Source of the DNA: Rhynchopus euleeides
Lineage: Eukaryota > Euglenozoa > Diplonemea > Diplonemida > Diplonemidae
Reading direction: 5' to 3'
Assembly (NCBI GenBank): GCA_963210315.1
Contig: OY723310.1
Span: forward strand, 1 to 64,000
DNA: 64,000 nt
The translations under genes were made by a program, and so were the position numbers. Of this stretch, positions 36,539 to 46,429 are shown in pieces. A model generated the notes under the pieces. That model had not been told where the DNA came from and searched no databases. It saw nothing but the letters and a program-made list of their open reading frames with translations. Numbering within the stretch: position 1 is the first letter of the stretch; every line of letters starts with the position of its first letter.

Positions 36539-39500
36539 GTGGCGGGGGTGAGCCCCCCTAATGCTGCGGCGGCAGGGTCGGCGTTCATCAGCGCCAATGT
36601 GACGTCGCTGCAGCAGAACTTCTCCGCGCTGGTGGGAGCGGCGGAGGAAGGCACGCAGGTGATCCTTGTGCAGGAGACGAAGTGCACGGAGGCGAGCCAG
36701 ACGCTCGTCGCCAGCGAGCTGCGTGAGCTGGGCTGGGAGGTGGTGTGGGGCAAGCCGCTGCCTACATGGCGTTCGGATCACGAGGCGAAGCCGGGTGGTG
36801 TCGCGATTCTGGTGCGGAAAGGCATCCCCCACAGGTGGGTCGAGCCGCAATCGGACAATGAGCGGCAGCTGTGGGGCTCGAGCAGATGGGTGCGTGCGAA
36901 AGTGGCCCTGAAGGACGGGTCGACCTGGCTGGACTTCACCTCGCTGTACTGTGACGTGCAAGACGAGGAGATGCGCGAGGAGCAGCTGATGTCCGCCTTT
37001 GAGTCGGCGGCGCGTGAGGGGGATGCGCCGTGCGTTATCGGGGGAGACTTCAACACGACAGCTGTAGACTCTGCCACGCTCAGCGCGAGCCTGGACACGG
37101 GCATTTGGCTGGACGCTGCGAAGGAGTATGCCGTAGCGCGCGACATGGAGCCGGATGTGACATGCGTGTCGACACGCAGGCGCAAGGACGGCAACCTCGT
37201 GCAGTCGCAGTCGCGTATCGATTATGTCGTGCTGAACCGGGCTGCCTTCCTCGGACTACAACAGGTGCAGGTCCTGCAAGTCACGGGGATACCGCAACAC
37301 CGCCCCATCGAGGTGAAGCTGCAGATAGATGCCTACGACCAGATGGTGAGCCGCTACCGCGTGCCGCGAGGATTCCCTGTCGACGAGGCGCAGAAAAAGC
37401 TGCAGAGGGCGCGAGACATGTGGGACAGCGAGTTGCACTGGGGCGGGTCGGCTGGGGACCCAGAGGCAATGTGGCGGCGATGGAACACCTGGGCGGAGGA
37501 CTTCCTTTGTGAGGCGTGCGACGATCATCTCGAAGGCAAGCAACAGGCATATCGGGGCAGAGGCGAATGCCGTGAACCGACAGAGGTGCGTGCGACGACG
37601 AAGACGGACAGGCAGACTGGCGACCCGCTGATCATCCGCCAACGACGGCTGCTCAAGTGCCTCGCCCAGCTGGACGAATGCGTCGTGGATGCTATAAGAC
37701 CGAAGAAGCAGATCGAGCTGGGCCAGACGCCACACGACATCGCGCGGGCCTGGGACCACGCTCGCGGCACAATGACGAGTCTCGCCGACCTCCATCCACC
37801 AATGGAGAAGCCCCAGCTGGAGGAGCTGCATGTATGGCGCAAGAAGGTGAGGCAGAAGTTTGACACACTCTGTCGGAAGGTGGCAGAAGACAGGACGCGC
37901 CGCTGGAAGCACCGCCTGCGGGAAGCTTGGGAGAACGCCCCGAAGGCGGTATTCGACTTCTGCAAAGAGGTGGAGTACAAGAAGGTCACGTCACTGAAGC
38001 GGGGTGACGGGACCTTCACAGCTAACCACAAGGAGTCCGACGAGCTGCTACGTGAGGCGTGGTCCCCAATCTTCCGGCGGTTCCAGGATCAGCCCGAGCC
38101 GACGTATGAAGCCTTCAGGGAGCGCTTCGAAGCGGACATCGCCGGGAGGGGGTGCGAGATGAAGTTGTCGAAGCTTGACGGCAACGACCTACGGAAGACG
38201 CTGCGAAAGATGAAGACGAAGACGTCGGCCGGGATCGAAGGGTGGCGCATGGCAGAGCTGAAGCAGCTGCCGACGCCACTTCTGGACAAACTGGCGGACG
38301 TGTTCGACGTGGTCGAGAGGACTGGCAAGTGGCCAAAGTCGCTGATGCGTGCGCTGATCTCGCTGATCCCGAAGGGGAATGGTGATGGGCCCCTCGAGCA
38401 GAGGCCGATCACGGTGACATCATGCGTGTACAGGCTCTGGGCAGCCACGAGGCTGAGGAGCCTGATCAAGTGGCAGGAGTCGTGGGTGACGGATGGGCAG
38501 CACGGGTTCCGCCCACACCACGGGACCGATGCGCTGTACTGGAAGATGGCGCTGCGCGTCGAGAAGGCGCTACTGCAGGGAGACGCGAGGGCGTTGTGGG
38601 GGTTCACGATTGACTTCGCCAAATGTTTTGACCGTGTTCCCCATGAAATCTCGCTGGCGCTGGCGACGGAGTGGGGTGCACACGATCGCATCATGCGGCC
38701 ACTGAGAGCGGCCTACAGCACCCTCGAACGAAGATTCAAGATCGGTGGTGTTGGGGTGGGTGAGCCCTTCCGCTGCACCAACGGCATTCTGCAAGGATGT
38801 CCGTTGTCAGTGGTGCTCCTCAATGCCATCATCGCGGTTTGGACGCACGCGATCGAGCGCGAGGCGGGGGTGAAGGGTGAGGCCTACGCCGACGACATCT
38901 ATGCCCTGCACAAGGACAAGGTGAAGGTGGCGCAGGCGGCGGTGATCACGGAAGACTTCATCACCCTCACGGATATGGAAGCGAAGCCTGAGAAGTGCGC
39001 AGGCTTCACCACGGATAAAAAAGGGGTGACCTCCTTCGGGCTGAGCCACGGGGTGTTCCCCCACAAGAAGTCGCTGAAGACTCTCGGCGCCGACATGGTC
39101 TTCCAGGGAAGACAGAAGAAGGAGACGTTCTGCTCGCGAGTGAAGAAGGCGACGAAGGTGCTGAAGCGAATCCGCAAAACGCCTTTGCGATTCGCTGAAA
39201 AGTGCAAGTTGGTGAACTCGCTAGCGCACTCGATGATGCTGTATGGTTGCACGGTGACGGACATCCCTGCGTACTTGGAGAGGGATACATCGCTGGCCTG
39301 CGTGCAGAGTGTGTGGGGGGAGAAGCGCAAGCAGCGGTCGCACACCATTGTAGGCCAGGTGCTGGCGCCGACGGTGATCGACACGAAGGTGGCTGTACCG
39401 CAAATGCGATTTCGGACATTCCTGCGCCTCGTCAAGGACAGGGAGACGCATGACCTTGCGAGGGAGGTATGGGAGCTCAACAAGCTGAGGGTGGACAACA

Positions 39501-41212
39501 TGACGCAGGGCCCCATGGCGCTGCTGCAGAGAGACTTCGAACGACTTGGCTGGGACTGGGGGAGCGCCTTCGACATGATCGGCCTCAGGTGCGGCCTCCG
39601 GGTGCACATCGACACCTTCGATGCCGGGAGGTGGGGTCATGAGATGCGGGAGGCGCAGCGGGCCAAATACTTCACGGAAGTGGCCAAGGAGCGCAAGTCG
39701 ATGGTGGGTGTCGAACGCGGCATCGACAGAGAGGCGACGAACGCGCTGTGGAAGGACCGGGGGACGGACATCTACGTCGCTGGGGTGATTCGGGGCAACA
39801 TCGCGGGGGCGACTGCGACGGGACAACATCTGGCGGAGAAGAAGATCCGGATAACCGCACTGTGCCACTACTGCGAAGACTCGGTGGAGACCCACATGCA
39901 CATGTGGTGGCGGTGCCCCAGGTGGGCGCACTTGCGTCGAGGTGCGGAAGACCTGGTTCGGGAGGCACGCACGTGGCCGGCGTGTTTTGCCAGGTGTGGC
40001 ATTGTGCAGAAGGGGTGGCTCACCGCTGTGATCGGACAGGAACAGCGGCGGGTTGGGATCGTGTCGAGGGTGCAGAGGCTGATGGCTGACATTGCCATCG
40101 CGCGCTTTGACGAGGACAAGGCAGGTGACAAGGCACGCAAAGTGGCGGAGCGTGAGCGATCGGGGTTCCCGTGGGGCTGGACACCTCCAGGCCCTACCGT
40201 CACGTTGAACCCGCTTGAGCGCACGGTTTGGAGCAAATACCTCAAACGGCGCTGGGCGGGTGACGAAGGAATGTTCTGGGCGTTCCGCGAGTGGCTCGCT
40301 GCGTTGAGCTGGTCTGATGACACAGCGGTAGGGATCACGCAGCTCGAGCTCGCGCTGGACTTCGAGGCCTTCTCGGGCCTGGACCTGGGGGAGAGTCTGA
40401 GTCTGAAGGAACGGGCGGACAAGATGGGCGTCCTGCTGCGGCAGGCAGGGGCGGCGGGCAACGGGCGCGAGGTGCGCAAGGGAGAGGATAATCGCAGCAT
40501 TCACACGCTGAAGACTTTCGGGGCTCCGCCCCTGGCGGGTTTCACGTCGCGCCCCAAGCTGACGATGACACAGGAGGTAGAAGACATCCTGAGACGGGTG
40601 CAGGCCTCTGCGAAGACGAGATTCCTTCTAAAGAGGGAAGCAACTGCAAAGAAGGAGGCGGCGCACGTATGGGGTGAGGACGCGGTGGTCGAACACGCAC
40701 CCGGCCGTGCGCAGAGAGCTGAGCAATGGGAGAGGAAATGCGCGGAGTGGAGGGATCGTGTGGATGAATGCAGCGCGAGGGAAACGAGCACCGAACTGCC
40801 AGTGGGCGACCCGGTGACGGTGCCAGATGCGAGGCGGAAGGTAGCGGGTGAACGCGCATGCCGGCAACACCAGCGAGTGCGGTGCGAGGACTGCATCGAA
40901 AACAAAGTCGAGATGCTTGAATGCTGCTGCGCGCACCACCACCCAGACGAAGACGTTGAGGAGCGGTGTGCGAAGGTTGTCGACATGTGCGAGAGGCACA
41001 GCAAGACAGCGTGCGGGGCTTGCCTGAGGGCAGGGACGTCCGCCGCGATTTGCTGCAAGAGGCACCACGCATGCGTAAAGCACAACAGGGAGTTGTGCGA
41101 CAAATGCAAGGGCAAGACGGGCGCACGCAGGGTGCAGGTGGAGGAGTGCTGCAAGAAGCACCACCTGAAGAGCGGCGATCGCACCCTCCGTGGGATGTGG
41201 GGGTTGCGATAA
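36539..41212 (+). CDS. LINE-2 ORF2: APE endonuclease, reverse transcriptase, Cys/His fingers
   Basis: The 1557-residue frame begins just after the ORF1 stop (TAACCGTGG), with a GTG as first possible start; its first ATG is about 142 codons in, beyond essential endonuclease residues. Residues 10-255 are an AP-endonuclease ('SANVTS', 'LVQETK', 'GGDFNTT', 'SRIDYVV', 'QHRPIEV'). Reverse transcriptase lies at about 560-890 ('GIEGWRM', 'TIDFAKCFDRVP', 'NGILQGCPLS', 'YADD' near 782). A knuckle 'CHYCEDSVETHMHMWWRC' is near 1107. The end (about 1440-1540) holds three or four C-x2-H-x4-C-x2-C...CC-x2-HH modules. It shares the conserved 'ELALDFEAFSG' block with LINE-1. The frame overlaps ORF1 back to 36458, so a frameshift or reinitiation is likely. 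Confidence 0.9.
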   Translation: MAGVSPPNAAAAGSAFISANVTSLQQNFSALVGAAEEGTQVILVQETKCTEASQTLVASELRELGWEVVWGKPLPTWRSDHEAKPGGVAILVRKGIPHRWVEPQSDNERQLWGSSRWVRAKVALKDGSTWLDFTSLYCDVQDEEMREEQLMSAFESAAREGDAPCVIGGDFNTTAVDSATLSASLDTGIWLDAAKEYAVARDMEPDVTCVSTRRRKDGNLVQSQSRIDYVVLNRAAFLGLQQVQVLQVTGIPQHRPIEVKLQIDAYDQMVSRYRVPRGFPVDEAQKKLQRARDMWDSELHWGGSAGDPEAMWRRWNTWAEDFLCEACDDHLEGKQQAYRGRGECREPTEVRATTKTDRQTGDPLIIRQRRLLKCLAQLDECVVDAIRPKKQIELGQTPHDIARAWDHARGTMTSLADLHPPMEKPQLEELHVWRKKVRQKFDTLCRKVAEDRTRRWKHRLREAWENAPKAVFDFCKEVEYKKVTSLKRGDGTFTANHKESDELLREAWSPIFRRFQDQPEPTYEAFRERFEADIAGRGCEMKLSKLDGNDLRKTLRKMKTKTSAGIEGWRMAELKQLPTPLLDKLADVFDVVERTGKWPKSLMRALISLIPKGNGDGPLEQRPITVTSCVYRLWAATRLRSLIKWQESWVTDGQHGFRPHHGTDALYWKMALRVEKALLQGDARALWGFTIDFAKCFDRVPHEISLALATEWGAHDRIMRPLRAAYSTLERRFKIGGVGVGEPFRCTNGILQGCPLSVVLLNAIIAVWTHAIEREAGVKGEAYADDIYALHKDKVKVAQAAVITEDFITLTDMEAKPEKCAGFTTDKKGVTSFGLSHGVFPHKKSLKTLGADMVFQGRQKKETFCSRVKKATKVLKRIRKTPLRFAEKCKLVNSLAHSMMLYGCTVTDIPAYLERDTSLACVQSVWGEKRKQRSHTIVGQVLAPTVIDTKVAVPQMRFRTFLRLVKDRETHDLAREVWELNKLRVDNMTQGPMALLQRDFERLGWDWGSAFDMIGLRCGLRVHIDTFDAGRWGHEMREAQRAKYFTEVAKERKSMVGVERGIDREATNALWKDRGTDIYVAGVIRGNIAGATATGQHLAEKKIRITALCHYCEDSVETHMHMWWRCPRWAHLRRGAEDLVREARTWPACFARCGIVQKGWLTAVIGQEQRRVGIVSRVQRLMADIAIARFDEDKAGDKARKVAERERSGFPWGWTPPGPTVTLNPLERTVWSKYLKRRWAGDEGMFWAFREWLAALSWSDDTAVGITQLELALDFEAFSGLDLGESLSLKERADKMGVLLRQAGAAGNGREVRKGEDNRSIHTLKTFGAPPLAGFTSRPKLTMTQEVEDILRRVQASAKTRFLLKREATAKKEAAHVWGEDAVVEHAPGRAQRAEQWERKCAEWRDRVDECSARETSTELPVGDPVTVPDARRKVAGERACRQHQRVRCEDCIENKVEMLECCCAHHHPDEDVEERCAKVVDMCERHSKTACGACLRAGTSAAICCKRHHACVKHNRELCDKCKGKTGARRVQVEECCKKHHLKSGDRTLRGMWGLR

Positions 41213-41287
41213 CGACACGGGACCAAGTGGCGCTGCCTGCTCCCCCAGTCGGGGGGAGTTGGGTAAGTCACTTTTCAAAGCATATAT

Positions 41288-41304
41288 GTTCTTGCTGCAG
41301 TTCA
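41288..41304 (+). repeat. 17-bp target duplication, right copy of LINE-2
   Basis: The same GTTCTTGCTGCAGTTCA as at 33141-33157; the interrupted DUF4116 unit resumes immediately after it. Confidence 0.85.
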
Positions 41305-41689
41305 ACAAGATGGGCGCTCACTCCAGTACGCAGACGACAGCCTGAAGGGTGATCGCGAGTTCGTTCTTGCTGCAGTTCAACAAAATGGGCGCTCACTCCA
41401 GTACGCAGACGACAGCCTGAAGGGTGATCGTGAGATTGTTCTTGCTGCAGTTCAACAAGATTGGTTCTCACTCAACTACGCAGACAACAGCCTGAAGGGT
41501 GATCGTGAGATTGTTCTTGCTGCAGTTCAACAAAATGGGGACTCACTCAACGACGCAGACGACAGCCTGAAGGGTGATCGTGAGATTGTTCTTGCTGCAG
41601 TTCAACAAAATGGGCACTCACTCGAGTACGCAGACGACAGCCTGAAGGAAGACCGCGAGGTACTTGCTGCTGCAAATCATCACATGTAA
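41305..41689 (+). pseudogene. DUF4116 repeat gene, final segment with native stop
   Basis: About five units of 75 bp continue in register, then the last one diverges ('DSLKEDREVLAAANHHM') and ends at TAA (41687-41689). A natural, non-repeat C-terminus shows that the three repeat blocks once formed one gene of about 27 units. From 41690 to 42015 no gene or clear repeat is seen. Confidence 0.75.
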
Positions 41690-42015
41690 TGGTGTGCCTA
41701 CGCATCGTGTTGCGTTGAGGGATGCATCAGGGTTGCGTTGCACTCTGCCGCTGAGAGCTGCCCGGTTCCACGATTCTGCAGTGCTGTTGGTTGGGCAACA
41801 GGAGGCGACACTCTGTGCCTCTTGTTCTTCTTCTTCTCTAGCACTACCCCTTCTCGGTTGCTTCTCTGAGCCACCATGTGTGGCACAGCAGGAGGCGTCA
41901 CAGCATGCGTCACCCTCATGAGGCCTTTCGTTTTTGTGTTCAGGAGGCAGCGATTCAACGCAAAAGAGATGCTGCCAATCGCTCATTTCCGGAGTCGCAT
42001 GCAAATGATTTTTCA

Positions 42016-42240
42016 AGCTCGGAGAGAGGTTGCTCCCCACAACAGCTGTACGGCCTCAACTCATGGGAACATTGTGGAAGTAACCGCCGTGGGCTCCAGG
42101 CTCTCTGGCCCTGCAACACATACGCATGTGATGGGCCCCACTCCGATCCGCACGGAGCTCAGAAAATCAATTGTATGCGGTTCTGGGAGGGAATAACGTC
42201 TCGACACCTGGGCTCTGGGGCGGTGGGCGTCGAGATTGCG
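42016..42240 (+). repeat. Dispersed repeat A, first copy
   Basis: The stretch from AAGCTCGGAGAGAGGTTGC through GGAAGTAACCGCCGTGGGCTC to TCTCGACACC...GGGCTCTGG matches 49792-50050 in the same orientation with insertions and substitutions. A further part (the GACCCCAC...GATCCGCA segment) recurs near 56878. It is an old dispersed repeat with no coding capacity recognised. Confidence 0.6.
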
Positions 42241-42520
42241 GCAGGCGCGGTGAATCCCATCAACCTCGACGGCGGTGGGAGGGTGAGTGTGACAGTGGAG
42301 ATCACATCAAGAGCAAGTGCTCGGTGTGTGTCTATACTAATTTTTAAAGATCCACGTGGTGTGGTTACCTCTATCCCGACGCCCCCTGTGACTACGACCC
42401 CGTCCTCCCCAGAGGCGACCGCGCCTGCCTCTGCAGCCCTGTGGAAGCCATCCCCTGCACCCCACCGCCGCATGTGACGCATGTGGAGGCTCTCCCCTCC
42501 GCCCCGCCACCCCTCACCAT

Positions 42521-43054
42521 GTGCCTGTGCCTCAGCCCTCCCCTGAGGCAACCCCGTGTACCGCTGTCCCCGAGCCCGCCACCCCTCCAGCTGTGCTGAA
42601 GCGGCTGGCCTACGCCGTGTGCTCCCCGGGCTCACCCCACCGCCACCTGATGCAGCCTCGTGAGAGGCTCTCACCCGACGGCACCCGGACGTCCATCCCC
42701 GCCGTGGCGCAGCTGAAGCGCGCCGCCTTCGAGGCGCATACCGGTTCTACCCCGGTACTGCCTGCCCAGAGGCCGAGGGTCGATTCCGTGATCCCCATCG
42801 CTGACGCTGACCTGGGCGCCGCTGACCCGGCCGCACCCTCTGCTACTACCTCCCCTCCCAACGGCGTGTCCGTTGAAGCAGCCTACCACCCAAGGCCCCG
42901 TTCAGGCGCCTCTTCCTCTGCCCCTGTGTGGTCACCTGCACACCCTCAGGCTTGCGGGCGTCCCTCCACCCCTCCTCCTGTGTCACCCCACCAGAGCAGC
43001 TCCTCCCTCAAGCAAGGGGAGCCTACCGGGCCACGTCCCTGCGTAGTTAAGTAG
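42521..43054 (+). CDS. Proline/serine-rich open frame, unassigned
   Basis: The 177-codon frame lacks an early ATG. It is rich in Pro, Ser and Ala and ends 'TGPRPCVVK', loosely like the 'RPCGVT' ends of the LINE tails in this window. It may be another LINE C-terminal remnant or a chance frame in GC-rich DNA. From 43055 to 44062 there is only a GGGA microsatellite (43113-43140), a G run near 43625-43646 and no gene. Confidence 0.2.
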   Translation: MPVPQPSPEATPCTAVPEPATPPAVLKRLAYAVCSPGSPHRHLMQPRERLSPDGTRTSIPAVAQLKRAAFEAHTGSTPVLPAQRPRVDSVIPIADADLGAADPAAPSATTSPPNGVSVEAAYHPRPRSGASSSAPVWSPAHPQACGRPSTPPPVSPHQSSSSLKQGEPTGPRPCVVK

Positions 43055-44125
43055 ACGACCCCCCTTGGGGTGCGGGTGTCTTCGATACGGGGATATCACA
43101 CTTCAGCACACGAGAGGGAGGGAGGGAGGGAGGGAGGGAGAGCCTGGTGGTGGATCAGATACACCCCACGGTTGCTGCGTTTTTTTTTGCAACTGACACA
43201 CATGACAGGTCCTGACCAGCCAAGGGTGTTAGGGGAAATACACCACCGCGAAGACAGATCCACGACACGAATGAATATGTTTCTGATGTTTTCTTCTTTT
43301 GTGCTCCGCCACTGACACCCCCATTTTCTGTACTTCAGGCAAAGTTCTTCACACACCGACACAATCCGCGTGTGCTGGAAAAAAAAATGCATGGTGGAAG
43401 CGTGCAATGCAACAACTGTCGGAAAGGATCGAGCGGAATGGATGTATTTTGCCGTCCGGTGTTTCGCCCAACAAGCTTGCTTGTGCACTGTGAAGAATTT
43501 AGGTGGGAGCAATTGAGGGTCGGGTGTTGTGTGTTTGTATGTGGTAACCACACACTTTTGTGTGGGGTGATCCTGCGCGGATCATAGCCCACCCTGTGTG
43601 TGTGTGTGTTGAAACCAGTTTTACTGGGGGGGGGGGGGGGGGGGGGCAAATACAAGCATATAGGAGGATGTATAACGAACTGTAAAATCTGTAAACCCTG
43701 TGCCTGGAATTTTGTCCAAAAAATATCACATTTTCGCACAAGGCAAAAAATGGTCAAAAAACCCGAAAATCGGGTTTGTAGGGTATAGGTCCCCTGTCTG
43801 AAAATGCAAAATATGGCCCCGCCGGTGCCCCCAGAGTGATTTAAAATTGGAAAATCGACATTTTCCACCTACGGGAAATCCCCCAAAATAGGGGGTCCCC
43901 AGACACGATCCCCAAAAAAATGTCCCGCTCGCCCAGGGGTCTCGGGGGTGTCGAAAACCTGCTTTTTTTCGACACCTGGCCTTTTTCCCCCGATTTTTCA
44001 GGTGTCGAATTCGACACCTGTATTCCCATGGCCATTTGGTAGCATTTTTTCTTGTCACTGACAAATACGCGTACTAGACGTCCTTCTGTCGATATCTTAC
44101 TTGGCGCTATGGAAACACAAAAATG

Positions 44126-44330
44126 GAACGAAGAAAAATGTTTTGTTGACCGCTTCCACCACTCCTCTGCACAAATCTCACGACCGGCTATTGTGTGTTT
44201 GTGTTGTCTGAAGTACAGAAGGTGTGGTGGAGCACGAAGAAAGGGAAACATGACAGAGGTGATGACGCCAGTCCTTTCTAGTATCGTATTTCCTCCTATA
44301 CACAATGCTGCGCTGTGTTTTGGATGGTAT
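44126..44330 (+). repeat. Dispersed repeat B, first copy
   Basis: About 205 bp from GAAAAATGTTTTGTTGACCG to TTTTGGATGGTAT is almost identical to 49094-49290. It overlaps a 98-bp direct duplication: 44063-44158 recurs at 44331-44428. The near identity marks it as the youngest repeat of this region. Confidence 0.75.
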
Positions 44331-44616
44331 AAATACGCGTACTAGACGTCCTTCTGTCGATATCTTACTTGGCGCTATGGAAACACAAAAATGGAACGAA
44401 AAATGTTTTGTTGACCGCTTCCACCCAGGACCCTCAGGGACGCGAAGCGCTTAATTTTAGGAAGAGAGGGTACGGCTGTTGTAGTCACTGTCCTTCGCGT
44501 GAGGAGTCGGCTCGCTGTGCGGCCATGGGCGCCCCCGCGATGGGGGCGCCGGATCCTTCACATCTCAGGCTTTCGTACCTGTCGAGGGTATTGCTGCGGT
44601 CGAAGACGGTGTCCTG

Positions 44617-45057
44617 CTAGACGCCGGCCTCGAAGTAGCGCAAACGCCATGTGCTTCTGGGGCTCTGTGCCCGCGGGTGTCGGTCAGATCCGCGCTGTAG
44701 ATAAGGGCTTGGACTCGGTCGTTGAACCTTCGTATGTCGAGAACCCTGCTGACGCTGTGGTCTGCGTCGTCTGTCGCCTGATGAGCGTGCCCACTTGGTG
44801 CGGACCGGAAAAACGGTGGTGAGGTCGAGCTCGAAGCCTAGCGCTGGAAACCGTTGCGTCGACCCGGTGACTGGTGGCGCCCCATGAAGCTGGTGAAGGT
44901 GGCCAGTGCTTGCCGGGACATGATGAAGTTGATAATCCGATGTGCTGCCCTTTCGGCGCGATAGGGCCGTCCCATACACCTGTACCGAAGTCAGGCGCGA
45001 CGACCCAGTCGTTGTCGAGGATGTGACGTATGGGTACATGCACCTTGGGAGTCGCAT
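44617..45057 (-). pseudogene. Possible broken reverse-transcriptase relic, DIRS-like
   Basis: One minus-strand stretch has a run similar in wording to the block after the catalytic site of the DIRS-type reverse transcriptase in this window. It is broken and old. The assignment is weak. Confidence 0.25.
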
Positions 45058-46429
45058 CTCAGGACTACCATGATATATTTTTGCCTTCGGGCGTCGTTCG
45101 ATAAAACCCCCATCCGCCGCCGTTCGTTCCTCTTGTTAACCCGTGGAGGCTCGCAGTTCTTCAGGGTCGGCTTTCACCAACACGGTCAACACCTTAACCT
45201 CCTCCCGTCGGTACGGGGAGGGGTGTCGGTGAGATGACGCCCGGCGCCTCGAGAAAAAACTCCGGCGGTTGGGGAGGCCCTCTTTTCGGGGAAGATGGGG
45301 AGCTTACGTATCTGTGTTCGCGATGGGGTCGGTCACTCTCCGATTTTTGAGCTGCGCATCGGGCTGGACGTAACAGGTCGTGTCTTCTTTCACCTCTGCG
45401 GGTTTCGGCCTCCGCGGTGGGTGCGCTGCGGATTGTCCCGGAAATTTTCGACTCGGCACCCATAACGGAAACAAAATGTCCAGTCCCTTGTCGCCCATGG
45501 CGCGGGGCCGCTGTGGGTTGTGTCAGTGTCCAATACGACGCGTGTTGTTCAGAAAACGCCCTCGACTGTCGTACTTCGGTTGGAAAACAGTCAATCTGTT
45601 GCGGTGCCGAAAAAACCGGCTTCGGTACATGATAGGGGAGTTTTGCAGCTTTGCTGTATGTTCACGTTCGTGTTGCTGACCCCTCGCCTTCGGATTCTCG
45701 TCATCAAGGTGATGAGCGCCTGAACGCTTCCTTGCTGCGTGCCGCGAGAGTAGTTCGGTAGTACATTGCGCCTCGCCAGGAGGGAGTGGGGTGAAAAACA
45801 CTCCATTGAACTCTCCATTTGTTCATCCTCAGTACCTGCGTGAACGTTTCCCACGTAAGAAGGGGTGACATCTGTTCTGTGGTTAGATATCGCCCAGGCG
45901 GGCGCGGCGGAGATCAACCGGACCGTGACCTGCCACAGTTGACACACGTTCGTATTGCTCGGTGCAGCGGCTTCTGTCGGACTCCAGCCAAATGGTGGCT
46001 TTCGCGTTGAGGCGCAGAACCACAAGAAGACCCTCGCAACCCTCACCCTGGGGGGCTGGACCGCCAGTGCCAGAAGGAAGAGGGAACGTGTCCCAACAAA
46101 CTGTCTTGTCGACCTCGCCCGTTGTTTGTCAGGAGAGCTTGCCTCGACACGGCCTCCTTGAGGCCCCTGGTGAAATTCCCGTGGCTGAAGAAACCCGGTG
46201 TGCGGAACCGGCGATGTCCACATTGTATCGGCGGTGGAGAAAACCCGACGAGGTTTGCGGCGTGATGCAGTTGTGTGGAAATCCTGACCCGTTAGGGTTC
46301 CTTGGGTGTGCAACGCAGCGGAAAAGGCATTTTTGACGCATTGCCTCCCCATTTAGATCTCTGTGGATGCGCGTTGAGTGGCAGCAGGTCGAATGCAAAA
46401 AACGCCTGGTCTCGAGACCGGCACCTTGG
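45058..46429. other. 1.4 kb without a recognisable gene
   Basis: Open frames on both strands are short and show no motif I know. A minus-strand frame over 45591-46352 is the longest, but its composition is that of GC-rich non-coding DNA. It may hold more decayed element sequence. Confidence 0.4.

Larger units (their letters stand above)
33158..41287 (+). mobile_element. LINE-2: site-specific non-LTR retrotransposon in the DUF4116 repeat
   Basis: Exact ends are given by the 17-bp duplication on both sides, so the element is 8130 bp and appears full length. It starts GGGGCCTGGGG and ends with a 75-bp 3' region finishing CAAAGCATATAT, with no poly(A). It has two ORFs: ORF1 with RNase H-like, OTU-protease and coiled-coil parts, and ORF2 with APE endonuclease and reverse transcriptase. 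The set of domains recalls the Dualen/RandI elements of green algae, which carry a cysteine protease and RNase H, but the second, restriction-like endonuclease of those elements is not evident. ORF2 is clearly related to that of LINE-1. Confidence 0.9.

Noticed and set aside
39850-39970. Restriction-like endonuclease in LINE-2, as expected if it were a full Dualen element
   Set aside because: A C-x2-C...H...C knuckle is present, but I could not see the PD-(D/E)xK-like residues after it.
45591-46352. 253-codon minus-strand frame
   Set aside because: No recognisable motif, mixed composition and overlap with other open frames; not distinguishable from chance.
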